In this document: positions 45,876 to 55,114 of the stretch, piece by piece
How the letters are laid out: each line of letters begins with the position of its first letter
Position numbering within the stretch: position 1 is the first letter of the stretch
DNA from: TOLSYN sp963849065
Lineage (GTDB): Bacteria; Acidobacteriota; Terriglobia; Terriglobales; Acidobacteriaceae
Length of the DNA stretch: 64,000 bases
Direction of reading: 5' to 3'
Assembly: GCA_963849065.1 (NCBI GenBank)
Contig: CAWKFM010000005.1
Location: forward strand, 1,612,001-1,676,000
Program-made: the position numbers and the translations under genes
The notes under the pieces: model-generated
The model's input: the letters and a program-made list of their open reading frames with translations, nothing else
What the model was told of the DNA's origin: nothing
Databases searched by the model: none

Positions 45876-47546
45876 ATGCCAGCAGGAAAGCTTCACATTG
45901 TGCCTCTCGGCGGCCTGGGCGAGTTCGGAATGAACTGCATGGCCATCCGCTGGAACGATGACATCATCGTCATCGACGCCGGAATGATGTTCCCTGAGGA
46001 CGAGTTGCTCGGCGTGGATATCGTCGTTCCCGCCCTCACCTACCTGACGGAAAACCGCGCCAAGGTTCGCGGCCTGCTGCTCACCCACGGCCACGAAGAC
46101 CACATCGGCGCGGTTCCCTGGCTCATCGCCGAGCTCAACATCCCCATTTATGCCACCGAGTTCACCCTCGCCTACGTGGAGGACAAGCTCGCCGAGCACG
46201 AACTGCTGGATGACGCCGATCTCATCGAGATGGTGCCTGGCAAACGCTTCAAGCTCGGTCCATTCCAGATTCATCCCATCCAGGTGACGCACTCGATTGT
46301 GGATGCCGTCTCGATCGCCGTGCATACGCCGCTGGGCGTCATTATTCATACCGGCGATTTCAAGGTCGATCTCACGCCCACCGACAACCGGATGTTCGAC
46401 CTGCACGCCTTCGCCGAATACGGAAAGGAGGGCGTGCTGGCGCTGATGCAGGACTCCACCAACGTCGAGCGCCCCGGCAACACCCCCAGCGAACGCGTGG
46501 TGCGCCCCAAGTTCGAGGAGATCTTTCTCCACGCCCGCCGCCGGCTTTTCGTCTCCTGCTTTTCGTCGTCCATCCACCGCATCAAGCTGGCCACCGAGAT
46601 GGCCCACCAGTTCCATCGCAAGATCGCCCTGGTCGGACGCAGCATTACCGAGTCCACCGAGATTGCGCAGGACCTGGGCTACATCAAGCTGCCCGCCTCG
46701 GCCTTCATCACCCCCGGCCAGATCCGCGACTATCCGCCCGAGCAGGTCATGGTCATGATCAGCGGCACCCAGGGCGAGCCGATGAGCGCCCTGTCGCGCG
46801 CCGCGGTGGACAATCATCGCCACGCCAAAATTGAGGCTGGAGACACCGTAGTGCTCAGCTCCCGGGTGATTCCCGGCAACGAAAAGGGCATCTACCGCGT
46901 CATCGACCACCTCTTCCGCCGCGAGGCCAAGGTCATCTACGACGACGGCTCCAAGCCGCCGGTCCACGTCAGCGGACACGCCAGCCAGGAGGAGCTGAAG
47001 CTCATCATCAGCCTGGTGCGGCCGCGCTACTTCATTCCCATTCACGGCGAATACCGCCAGCTCAAGCGCCACGCCGAGCTGGCCGGCGCCATGAAGGGAG
47101 TGGTGGGACAGGTCATCATGATCGAGAGCGGCGACATCCTGGAGTTCGACGAACTGGGCGCGCGCCGCGTGGGCCAGGCCCCCGTGGGTCGCGTCCTGAT
47201 CGACTCGGGCTCCAACTCGGACATCGTCGAAGAGGTCATCGTGCGCGACCGCCAGCACCTCAGCGAGGACGGATTCGTCATGCCGATCCTGGCCATCAAC
47301 AAGCTCACCGGCAAACTTGAAGGCAATCCGGAGATCGTGATGCGCGGCTTCGCCGGGGCTCCCGACGACAACGGCTTTGTGCAGGATGCGCTGGCCAACG
47401 TGCGCCGCACGCTGGAAACCTCCACCCGCGAGGAAGTCGCCGACTACGGCATGATCAAGGAAAAGATCCGCGTGGAACTCAAGCGTTACATCAACAAGAA
47501 CACCCAGCGCCGGCCGCTCATTATTCCGGTGATTGTTGAGATTTAA
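45876..47546 (+). CDS. rnj: Ribonuclease J
   Basis: β-CASP metallo-β-lactamase ribonuclease with endo- and 5'-3' exonuclease activity, used in mRNA decay and rRNA processing. Zinc site HGHEDH at residues 71-76 (LLLTHGHEDHIGAVPWL), later HTGDFKVD, the β-CASP part SCFSSSIHRI and ALVGRSITES, and the HVSGHASQEELK motif. The C-terminal domain is present, total 556 aa. ATG at 45876 is preceded by TAGCAT eight bases upstream and no Shine-Dalgarno. Confidence 0.95.
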   Translation: MPAGKLHIVPLGGLGEFGMNCMAIRWNDDIIVIDAGMMFPEDELLGVDIVVPALTYLTENRAKVRGLLLTHGHEDHIGAVPWLIAELNIPIYATEFTLAYVEDKLAEHELLDDADLIEMVPGKRFKLGPFQIHPIQVTHSIVDAVSIAVHTPLGVIIHTGDFKVDLTPTDNRMFDLHAFAEYGKEGVLALMQDSTNVERPGNTPSERVVRPKFEEIFLHARRRLFVSCFSSSIHRIKLATEMAHQFHRKIALVGRSITESTEIAQDLGYIKLPASAFITPGQIRDYPPEQVMVMISGTQGEPMSALSRAAVDNHRHAKIEAGDTVVLSSRVIPGNEKGIYRVIDHLFRREAKVIYDDGSKPPVHVSGHASQEELKLIISLVRPRYFIPIHGEYRQLKRHAELAGAMKGVVGQVIMIESGDILEFDELGARRVGQAPVGRVLIDSGSNSDIVEEVIVRDRQHLSEDGFVMPILAINKLTGKLEGNPEIVMRGFAGAPDDNGFVQDALANVRRTLETSTREEVADYGMIKEKIRVELKRYINKNTQRRPLIIPVIVEI

Positions 47547-47595
47547 AAGCTGATACATCATTAAATTCAAACAGTGGAAATTGACGATGCGGGTG

Positions 47596-47628
47596 CCCCA
47601 TTCAAGCCTTCTGTCGGCTTGAGTGGGG
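47596..47628. repeat. Intergenic hairpin repeat, type B, copy 6
   Basis: ccccattcaagcc - ttctgtc - ggcttgagtgggg, 50 bases after the ribonuclease J stop. A perfect stem apart from one mismatch/wobble. Confidence 0.8.
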
Positions 47629-47679
47629 CGGTTTCCTCGGACCGATGGCCAACCATCTGCGCGACTGGGGCTGAAGAAG

Positions 47680-48891
47680 ATGACGCTTTCTCCCTCGGGT
47701 ACAGCAAGACCGGCCCACGGCTCTGCTTCGCAAGGCTCCGCGCCTCATCATCGTCGCTACTCGCGCATCCTTCTCGCGCTTCCCTTCCTGCCGCTGCTGT
47801 TTCTGGCCATAGCGCCCACGGTTTGCAACCAGCTGCGCGCCACGGCCGTCCTGCTGGAGATCGGCGGAGCATCCGCCCCGGCTGTCGCTGACGTCGATTC
47901 CAACCCGGTCGCCGAGGAAGTGGTTACCTTCCCCGGCCTGGGACCCACGTTGGCACGCATTTACCACCCCATCGGCATTAACCATCCCAGCCCGGTAGTG
48001 GTCGTCCACGGCGTGCATTACCTGGGCATGAACGAGCCCCGCCTCATGCGATTCGCCCATGCGCTGGCCTCGCATGGCTACCTCGTGATGACTCCGCAGG
48101 TGGATGAGCTGGCCGACTACAGCATCACCAAGGACTCGGCGGTGGTGATCGGCGATGCCGTGCATGAGCTGGTGCGGCGCAGCGGCACACCCAAGGTGGG
48201 ACTGCTAGGGCTGAGCTTCGCCGGCGGCATGGCGCTGATCGCTGCCTCAGATCCGGCGGTTGGGGAGCAGCTCTCCACCGTCATCGCCATCGGCGCGCAC
48301 GACGACCTGCGCCGCGTGCTCGACTTCTACGAAACCGATGCGGCGCGCGCGCCCGATGGCACCGTGCTCCACATGAAGGCCCACGAGTACGGACAGCTAG
48401 TCGTCGCCTACGACTACGCCTCGCATTTCTTTTCTCCCGAAGACGTCGCCCAGGCGCGCCTCGCCCTGCGCACGCTGCTCCATGAGAATCTGCCACAGGC
48501 CCACGCCGAGGCCGCCAAGCTCAGCCCGCAGGGACAGCAGCGCATGGCCCAGCTCTTCGCCCATGACACCAAATCGCTGGACCCCGATATCCAACGCGGG
48601 CTGGCCGCCGTGCAGCCGGAGCTCGACGCCGCCTCGCCGCACTTCTACGTCTCGCAGGTGCACGTCCCCGTGCTGCTGCTCGCCGGCGCGGGCGACAACG
48701 TGGTGCCTCCCACGGAAACCCTGTGGCTGGCGCGCGACCTGCCTCCGGGCGTACTCCAAGGCATGCTCATTACCCCCGCCATCGGCCACGTCGAGCTGGA
48801 CCCCGCGAGCTGGCGCGACCAGTGGCGGCTGATCCAGTGGATCGAACAGATGCTCGGCCTGTTGGATACCGTCAGCGCCGAACGAGGTTAA
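47680..48891 (+). CDS. α/β-hydrolase with N-terminal membrane anchor
   Basis: A 403-residue protein of the dienelactone-hydrolase/prolyl-oligopeptidase-like α/β-hydrolase group. One membrane helix (ILLALPFLPLLFLAIAPTV) follows a short Ser/Ala-rich N-terminus. Visible triad: nucleophile in GLLGLSFAGGMAL, acid in LAGAGDNVVPPTE and histidine in AIGHVELD. The HGVHYLGMNEPRLM segment is the oxyanion region. ATG at 47680 follows gaagaag; a longer frame from 47623 begins inside the hairpin repeat and is not preferred. Substrate unknown, site likely periplasmic. Confidence 0.82.
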   Translation: MTLSPSGTARPAHGSASQGSAPHHRRYSRILLALPFLPLLFLAIAPTVCNQLRATAVLLEIGGASAPAVADVDSNPVAEEVVTFPGLGPTLARIYHPIGINHPSPVVVVHGVHYLGMNEPRLMRFAHALASHGYLVMTPQVDELADYSITKDSAVVIGDAVHELVRRSGTPKVGLLGLSFAGGMALIAASDPAVGEQLSTVIAIGAHDDLRRVLDFYETDAARAPDGTVLHMKAHEYGQLVVAYDYASHFFSPEDVAQARLALRTLLHENLPQAHAEAAKLSPQGQQRMAQLFAHDTKSLDPDIQRGLAAVQPELDAASPHFYVSQVHVPVLLLAGAGDNVVPPTETLWLARDLPPGVLQGMLITPAIGHVELDPASWRDQWRLIQWIEQMLGLLDTVSAERG

Positions 48892-48972
48892 CTCGCAACC
48901 GCATCCGGAATTCTGCGCTTCAACGCTTCTCTCTGTTCATGAATCGCTAACATCTTTGGGCTAAACTTAGGG

Positions 48973-49866
48973 ATGCCCATTTTTAAAGTGATCATCCTTG
49001 CCATCGTGCAGGGGCTTGCCGAACTGCTGCCCGTCTCGAGCTCTGCCCACGTCATCGTCGCCGAAAAGCTGATGGGGCTGGACCCATCGTCGCCCCAGAT
49101 GACCCTGCTGCTGGTCATGCTCCACACCGGCACCATGTTCGCCGTGATTGCCTACTTCTGGAAGACCTGGAAAGAGACGTTCTTTTCCAGCGGCGAGGCC
49201 TTCAGTCGCTTTGCCGTGCTGGTGATCTGGGCCACCTTTCTGACCGGGATCGTCGGCGAGGTGCTCAAGAAGGTCATTGAGAAGACCTTGTTTCGCGGCG
49301 CGGCCAAGGCCGAAATCGAGCAGCTGTTCAGCCACCTTGAGCTGATCGCTCCCGCCCTGGCAGCGGTAGGCGTGGTGATTCTCATCGCGGGCCTGCTGGA
49401 ACGCCGCCACCGGAATGCTTCGGATCGGATGCCGGCAAACTCTGAGGACTTTATGACCACCGGTCAGGCCGGATGGATGGGGTTTGTTCAGGGACTGGCG
49501 CTGCCGTTCCGTGGATTCTCGCGCTCCGGCTCGACCATTTCCGCCGGCATGTTGGTAGGCGCGGCGAAGGAGCAGGCCGAGCGATTCAGCTTTGCACTGG
49601 CCGTGGTGCTCACGCCGCCGGTGGTCGCTCTGGAGGTTCTGCGCCTTCTCAGGGCCTCGCACGCAGCCACCGCTGCCGGTGTATCCATCGACCTCCATGC
49701 CTCGCTGGTCGCGAGTCTGCTCGGCATGTTTTTCTCGTTCATCGCCGGAATGTTGGCGCTCAAGTGGCTCAGCAGCTGGCTCGAAACCGGCCGCTGGTAT
49801 CTGTTTGGGATCTACTGCCTGGTCGCCTCGGGCGTCGTGTTCTACCTCCACGCGCGGGGGTTCTAG
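48973..49866 (+). CDS. uppP: Undecaprenyl-diphosphatase (BacA/UppP)
   Basis: Eight-helix membrane enzyme that recycles undecaprenyl pyrophosphate to the phosphate carrier for cell-wall and polysaccharide synthesis; also gives bacitracin tolerance. Both inverted-repeat active-site motifs are present: VQGLAELLPVSSSAHVIVAE and PFRGFSRSGSTISAGML. 297 residues, slightly longer than E. coli BacA owing to loops after helix 3. TAAACT lies 5 bases before the ATG. A hairpin repeat follows the stop by nine bases. Confidence 0.95.
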   Translation: MPIFKVIILAIVQGLAELLPVSSSAHVIVAEKLMGLDPSSPQMTLLLVMLHTGTMFAVIAYFWKTWKETFFSSGEAFSRFAVLVIWATFLTGIVGEVLKKVIEKTLFRGAAKAEIEQLFSHLELIAPALAAVGVVILIAGLLERRHRNASDRMPANSEDFMTTGQAGWMGFVQGLALPFRGFSRSGSTISAGMLVGAAKEQAERFSFALAVVLTPPVVALEVLRLLRASHAATAAGVSIDLHASLVASLLGMFFSFIAGMLALKWLSSWLETGRWYLFGIYCLVASGVVFYLHARGF

Positions 49867-49874
49867 GAAGCCCG

Positions 49875-49917
49875 GGGTGCCACATATCCGCTGGCTGTTG
49901 GCGAATGTGGGGCACCC
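49875..49917. repeat. Intergenic hairpin repeat, type A, copy 7
   Basis: gggtgccacatatccgc - tggctgttg - gcgaatgtggggcaccc; longest stem of the series, with one base missing in the left arm. Confidence 0.75.
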
Positions 49918-50080
49918 TTGCAGCGAATCCTTCTCATTACCCTCGCCCACCGATTGGGCTCCGCTTTTTCGCCCGAATAGGGCATAATAATCTTGCTCTG
50001 GCGTTGATCGGACGGATGAACCACGCGTAATTTATGCGCGCCGGTTCCGGTATGTCCGCTCGCCTTCCTCCACGCCACTT

Positions 50081-52690
50081 ATGATGTCTCTCTCCCGGTT
50101 GTTCGTGCCCACTCAAAGCAAGCGGCTCAATGAGCTGATCGGCATCCTGCTGATTGCCTCCGCCGTGCTCATGCTGCTCGCCCTGGCCTCCTACTCGCCC
50201 CTGGACCGCTCGCTCAACACCGCCGCCAATCCCCCGATGGGGCGGCCCGCGCACAACTGGATCGGCTTGGTGGGCGCCTACTCGGCGGACCTGATGCTGC
50301 AATCGCTGGGCGTGACCGCCTTTCTGCTGCCCCTGCTGGTCGGCATGCTGGCCATGCGCTGGCTGCGCTCGCGCGAGGTGGAGGATCCCTTGCTGAAGGC
50401 CGCCGCCGCGGCCGGTCTGCTGGCCTTTGCCAGCGCCATGCTGGCGCTCTCGCCATGGCCCTTGCGTTGGGTGCACGCCGTTCCCATCGAAGGCCTGCTG
50501 GGACGCCTGCTCGGAGATCTGCTGATCCGCTATCTGAACTACACCGGGGCCTTCATCGTCGCCCTCACGGCCATTGCAGCCGCGCTCTACCTGGCCACCG
50601 CGTTTTCGTTCAGCCAGATGCGCATCTGGCTCCCCACCCGCCTCACCTATTTCTACGCCTGGCGCGACCGTTACCAGGACTGGCGGCAGCGCCGCGTCCG
50701 CGCCCGTGAGGCGAAGTTGCTGGCCAAAAAGCAGCGCCAGCGCGAGATGCAGGAGCAACGGCTGGAGAACGCCGCGGCCAAGAACAAGCGCCCATCATTT
50801 TTTTCCATCCGCTCCAGCACCCCGGCTGAGACTCCGCTGGTGGTGGCGCCGCCGGAGCCCGCCGCACAACCGCTGGTAGAACCCATCGGAGATTTTCCCG
50901 GCGACTATCTCGGAGTCGGCACCAAGACCCCGCTCGCCGCGCAGCCAACTGCGCCGATCCCCACCGACGAACCGACTCCGCGCCGCACCCGGCGCGATGC
51001 CTATGGCGAAGAGCGTCCGCTCTCCGGCATCGAGCGCATGGAGGCCGAAGCCGCGCGGGCTCCGCGCGGCGGCTACCCCGCTGTGGCTTCCGCAGCGCCT
51101 GCCTCGGCATATTCAGCGGCGTCGCCCGCGGCGTCTTCCGCACCCCCTGAGCCGATCATGATCGGCACCCGGGCCGACGAAGCACAACGCACCCAGGCGC
51201 GCACCACCCTGCCCAAGCAGCAGGGCTCGTGGAAGCTGCCGTCGAGCACCCTGCTGCACCGTCCCGAAGCCCGCATGGCCTACGACGAACAGGAGTTGAA
51301 GGAGTTGGCCCAGACCCTGACGCAGAAGTGCGGAGAGTTCGGAGTCATGGGCACGGTGGTTCAGATCAATCCTGGCCCGGTCGTTACTACCTTCGAATTC
51401 AAACCCGACGCGGGCATCAAGTACAGCCGCATCGTCAACTTGCAGGACGACCTCTGCCTCGCCATGCGCGCCGAAAGCATTCTCATCGAACGCGTGGCCG
51501 GAAAATCCACCGTCGGCATCCAGGTCCCCAACGAGAAGCGCGAAACCATCTGGCTGCGCGAGGTGGTGGAGAGCCCGGAGTTTTCCGCCTCCAAATCCCG
51601 CCTCAGCATCGCCCTGGGCAAAGACATCAACGGCCGCCTGATGACCACCGAGATGAACTCCATGCCGCACCTGCTCATCGCCGGATCGACCGGCAGCGGA
51701 AAATCCGTGGCCATCAACGCCTTCATCATGTCCCTGCTCTACAAGAGTACGCCCGACCAGGTGCGCCTCATCCTGGTCGATCCCAAGCGCGTCGAGCTGA
51801 CCAACTACGACGGCGTGCCGCACCTCTACACGCCCATCATCAGCGAACCCAAACTGGCCAGCAACGCCCTGCGCAACGCCGTGCGCGAGATGGAAAACCG
51901 CCTGAAGCTGCTGGCGCAAAAAGGCGTGCGCAACATCGACCAGTACAACCGCCTGTTTGAAGATGGCTACACCCCATCGCTGTTTGAGGACGGCACCGAG
52001 GAAAAACCGCTGCCCTACATCGTCATCATCGTCGATGAGCTGGCCGACCTGATGATGATCGACGGCGCCAACGTCGAAGAATCCATCACCCGCCTGGCGC
52101 AGATGGCGCGCGCCATCGGCATCCATCTGGTACTGGCCACGCAGCGGCCATCCGTCGATGTGATCACCGGCCTCATCAAGGCCAACTTCCCCGCCCGCAT
52201 GTCGTTCCGCGTGGCCACCAAGATCGACTCGCGCACCATTCTCGACGCCAACGGCGCCGAGAGCCTGCTGGGACGCGGCGACATGCTCTACCTGCCCAGC
52301 GGTTCCTCGCGGGTGCTGCGCGTCCATGCGCCGTTTGTCACGGAAAAAGAGATTGCCTCCACCGTCGAATTCTGGAAGGCGCAAGCCACCGCGCAGTACG
52401 AACACGGCTTCCTGGCCGCGCCCAAGGAGGAGGGCAACAGCGTGAGCGTGGATGGTGGACTGGAAGGTGAGGACGAAAACGATCCGCTCTTTAACGACGC
52501 AGTGCGCCTGGTCTTCGAATTCGGCAAGGCTTCCACTTCCCTGCTGCAGCGCCGCCTGCGCATCGGCTACGGACGCGCCGCCCACCTCATCGACCTGATG
52601 CATCGCGACGGTATCGTGGGCCCCGCCGACGGCTCTAAGCCGCGCGAACTCCTCAAGCCGCCGGAGTGGATCTCCGAGATGGAGAGTTAG
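50081..52690 (+). CDS. ftsK: DNA translocase FtsK
   Basis: Septal ATPase that pumps the chromosome terminus during division. Four N-terminal membrane helices (residues about 20-180), a Pro/Ala-rich linker (about 220-400), then the motor: β-domain MGTVVQINPGPVVTTFEFKP, Walker A GSTGSGKS at 535-542, Walker B region LPYIVIIVDELADLMMIDG, and the C-terminal γ winged-helix (TSLLQRRLRIGYGRAAHLID) that reads KOPS/SRS-type sites. 869 residues with a shorter linker than E. coli FtsK, closer to SpoIIIE size. Confidence 0.96.
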   Translation: MMSLSRLFVPTQSKRLNELIGILLIASAVLMLLALASYSPLDRSLNTAANPPMGRPAHNWIGLVGAYSADLMLQSLGVTAFLLPLLVGMLAMRWLRSREVEDPLLKAAAAAGLLAFASAMLALSPWPLRWVHAVPIEGLLGRLLGDLLIRYLNYTGAFIVALTAIAAALYLATAFSFSQMRIWLPTRLTYFYAWRDRYQDWRQRRVRAREAKLLAKKQRQREMQEQRLENAAAKNKRPSFFSIRSSTPAETPLVVAPPEPAAQPLVEPIGDFPGDYLGVGTKTPLAAQPTAPIPTDEPTPRRTRRDAYGEERPLSGIERMEAEAARAPRGGYPAVASAAPASAYSAASPAASSAPPEPIMIGTRADEAQRTQARTTLPKQQGSWKLPSSTLLHRPEARMAYDEQELKELAQTLTQKCGEFGVMGTVVQINPGPVVTTFEFKPDAGIKYSRIVNLQDDLCLAMRAESILIERVAGKSTVGIQVPNEKRETIWLREVVESPEFSASKSRLSIALGKDINGRLMTTEMNSMPHLLIAGSTGSGKSVAINAFIMSLLYKSTPDQVRLILVDPKRVELTNYDGVPHLYTPIISEPKLASNALRNAVREMENRLKLLAQKGVRNIDQYNRLFEDGYTPSLFEDGTEEKPLPYIVIIVDELADLMMIDGANVEESITRLAQMARAIGIHLVLATQRPSVDVITGLIKANFPARMSFRVATKIDSRTILDANGAESLLGRGDMLYLPSGSSRVLRVHAPFVTEKEIASTVEFWKAQATAQYEHGFLAAPKEEGNSVSVDGGLEGEDENDPLFNDAVRLVFEFGKASTSLLQRRLRIGYGRAAHLIDLMHRDGIVGPADGSKPRELLKPPEWISEMES

Positions 52691-52705
52691 AAGTTTTCAA
52701 GGCGG

Positions 52706-52744
52706 GTGTTCCATATTGGCCCGCTGTTGGCAAATGTGGAACAC
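52706..52744. repeat. Intergenic hairpin repeat, type A, copy 8 (covarying stem)
   Basis: gtgttccatattggcc - cgctgtt - ggcaaatgtggaacac. Where other copies pair ccc with ggg, this one pairs ttcc with ggaa, so both arms changed together. Lies 15 bases after the ftsK stop. Confidence 0.8.
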
Positions 52745-52768
52745 CAGTGCCGGCGGTTTCTCAATGTT

Positions 52769-54166
52769 TTAAGGCGCGGACGTCTGCTCCGCGCCTTTTC
52801 CTTGCCGCCCGCCCGCGCGCTTGGGCTCGCGAACGGTGCTGCTAACCCGCCAGATCACTCCGCTGGCATCGTCGCTTACCAGCAGACTGCCATCTGCGGC
52901 CTCCGTCACTCCCACCGGTCGCCCCCAGACCTCGCCCTCGGGCGTAACGAATCCCGTCAGGAAGTCCTCATAGCCGTTCTCCGCCCGCGTGCCGCCGTTC
53001 ATCGGGATGCGGATCACCTCATAGCCGGTGCGCTCCGCCCGGTTCCAGGAGCCATGCTCGGCCGCGAAGATATCCCCGCGATAGCTTTTTGGAAATTGCG
53101 TTCCCTGGTAAAACATCATCTCCAGCGAAGCGCTATGGGGCTGGATCAGCACGTCCGGCGTCATCACCCAGTCCTTCAACTCCGGGTGCTTGCCCGGCTG
53201 CCGAGGATCCGGCACGCCGCCCATGTAGAACCACGGCCATCCATAAAAGCCGTTACGCTCCACGTGCGTGATGTAATCGGGAACCAGGTTGTCTCCCAAC
53301 CCGTCGCGCTCATTCACCGACACCCACAGCTCTCCGCTGGTGGGGTTGATGGCAATTCCCACCGGATTCCGGATGCCCCAGGCGTAGATCCTCCGGGCGC
53401 TGCCGTTGGGATTGAACTGCAGGATGTCGGCGCGGTTCTCCTCGGCCGAATGGGTGTCCGGGTCGTCGTCATTGGAGTGCGAACCGACGGAGACATACAT
53501 CACTCTGCCGTCGGAGGTAAAAACGATGTCGCGCGTCCAGTGTCCGCCGCCGCGCAGCAATCCGCCGCCCGGCAAATCGCAGATCTTCTCCGCGGCGATG
53601 CGCGCTTTCAGGTCTCCATTGTGATAGGCAAAGCGCACCACCGCGCCGGTGTCGGCAACGTACACCCATTCCGGATCGGGACCCGGCGGATAAAAGGCAA
53701 TGCCGAATGGCTTGTCCAGTCCGGTAGCAAAGGTTTCCACTGTCTGCACCCTGCCCTTGGGGTCGATGCCGCGCAGCACCACGATCTTTCCGGCCTGGCT
53801 CTCGGACAGAAAGACATCGCCGTTCGGGGCCGTTCGCATCAGCCGGGGATTCTCCAGCCCGGTGGCGTAGAGCTGCACCTGGAATCCCTGCGGCGCCTGC
53901 GGCCACGCCTTCGCGGGACGCTCGATCACATTCGCCTGCTCACTGGCAGAGGGCGTGGCGTACGGCGGCGGAAGATCCATCAGGGTAATGTGATGCCAGT
54001 GCCCGGGCGTCTCCGAGCGGTAGTCCGAGAAGGCCGGCGCGGGAGCCGCGTCCTCGGCCATGGCGTAAGCATCCCGCCGCTGCCGGCCCGCCGGCAGCCA
54101 CAGTAGCGCGAGCAGAAGAGTACCCGCCACGAAGAGAGATTGCCGATACGGCGAACGCGAGTTCAT
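52769..54166 (-). CDS. PQQ-dependent sugar dehydrogenase-like protein (sorbosone/soluble glucose dehydrogenase family)
   Basis: Exported six-bladed β-propeller of 465 residues. A signal/anchor sequence (SLFVAGTLLLALLWLPAG) is followed by blades with family signatures GLENPRLMRTAPNGDVFLSE, GLDKPFGIAFYP, GGGHWTRDIVFTSDGRVMYV, YAWGIRNPVGIAINP and AEHGSWNRAERTGYEVIRIP. Members oxidise aldoses or sorbosone with pyrroloquinoline quinone; no PQQ biosynthesis genes are in the window. The stop codon lies in the stem of the ftsK terminator. Confidence 0.88.
   Translation of the reverse strand: MNSRSPYRQSLFVAGTLLLALLWLPAGRQRRDAYAMAEDAAPAPAFSDYRSETPGHWHHITLMDLPPPYATPSASEQANVIERPAKAWPQAPQGFQVQLYATGLENPRLMRTAPNGDVFLSESQAGKIVVLRGIDPKGRVQTVETFATGLDKPFGIAFYPPGPDPEWVYVADTGAVVRFAYHNGDLKARIAAEKICDLPGGGLLRGGGHWTRDIVFTSDGRVMYVSVGSHSNDDDPDTHSAEENRADILQFNPNGSARRIYAWGIRNPVGIAINPTSGELWVSVNERDGLGDNLVPDYITHVERNGFYGWPWFYMGGVPDPRQPGKHPELKDWVMTPDVLIQPHSASLEMMFYQGTQFPKSYRGDIFAAEHGSWNRAERTGYEVIRIPMNGGTRAENGYEDFLTGFVTPEGEVWGRPVGVTEAADGSLLVSDDASGVIWRVSSTVREPKRAGGRQGKGAEQTSAP
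52771..52802 (+). terminator. Terminator of ftsK
   Basis: aaggcgcgga - cgtctgc - tccgcgcctt, a perfect 10-bp stem followed by ttccttg. It overlaps the last codons of the convergent PQQ-dehydrogenase gene, whose stop is at 52769-52771. Confidence 0.75.
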
Positions 54167-54262
54167 CTTCCGTTTTCGATGCCGAATGGTTGGTTTGGAT
54201 ACTGAGAGAAAGAATAACCCGTCAGGCTGGCTCCGCGACGATTTTTCTTCGATAATTGCCGC

Positions 54263-55114
54263 ATGCCGTTTACGCTCGCGCACCCGGCCGCCGCGCTTCC
54301 ATTCCGGAAAACCCGGCTGGTTATCTCCGCCGTCGTCGTCGGCTCCATGGCGCCCGATTTTGAATACTTCCTCCGTCTCGCTCCGCAGGGCCGCTATTTT
54401 CACACCCCGTCCGGACTGTTCCTCTGCACCCTGCCCGTGGGTATGGCCGTGCTGTGGCTCTTCCATCGCTGCGCCCGCTATGCCGTGGTCAGGCTGCTGC
54501 CCACCTGCGTTCAGCAGAGGCTGGTCTGCCGAGATTTTCCCTTCGGCAATCTCCGGCGATTCGGTCTGCTCGCGCTCTCCGTGATGGTTGGCGCTCTCAC
54601 CCACGTCCTCTGGGACTCGTTTACCCATCGCCGGTCGTGGATTGTAAGACATTGGCCGCTGCTGCACCAGCAGGTCCTCATCTCCTGGCCCATCCATCGT
54701 TCCACATTCGTCTGCATTGTGCTGCAACACCTCAGCGGGCTGATCGGCATGGCCATGATCGCGATCTGGTGCCTAGTGTGGTTACGCACAACTCCGCCTG
54801 CGCATGCCGTCGAAGCCCCGCTCTCCCGAGGGACGAAATTCGGAATCCTGCTGCTTCTGTTCGGTCTCTCGCTGGGCGGAGCCTTGCTCCGCACCGCGCT
54901 GTTCCGGCCCGCGTCGCCCATCGCAGACCTTGGCGTCTTCGTCGTCACCTGGATTGCCCTGCTCTGGTGGGCGCTGGTTGCGCTGGGCTGGTGGTGGCGG
55001 CCGCAGCGAGCCGCCGGCCCGTTGCACTCTATTCCGTGCGCGGCCGCTGCAGCCCCAGCCAGTCCCGCTGATACGCGTAGGAAACCGCCAGCAGCAGCGC
55101 TCCCAGGACAATAA
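54263..55114 (+). CDS. DUF4184-family membrane protein
   Basis: A 283-residue integral membrane protein that starts with the family signature MPFTLAHPAAALPF and has VGSMAPDFEYFLRL and THVLWDSFTH; the His and Asp residues resemble those of membrane-bound YdjM/metal-dependent hydrolases, but activity is unproven. About six membrane segments; the last ~40 residues are Ala/Pro/Arg-rich. The 3' end overlaps the convergent DUF2339 gene by 86 bases. GATAAT lies just upstream of the ATG and there is no Shine-Dalgarno. Confidence 0.85.
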   Translation: MPFTLAHPAAALPFRKTRLVISAVVVGSMAPDFEYFLRLAPQGRYFHTPSGLFLCTLPVGMAVLWLFHRCARYAVVRLLPTCVQQRLVCRDFPFGNLRRFGLLALSVMVGALTHVLWDSFTHRRSWIVRHWPLLHQQVLISWPIHRSTFVCIVLQHLSGLIGMAMIAIWCLVWLRTTPPAHAVEAPLSRGTKFGILLLLFGLSLGGALLRTALFRPASPIADLGVFVVTWIALLWWALVALGWWWRPQRAAGPLHSIPCAAAAAPASPADTRRKPPAAALPGQ

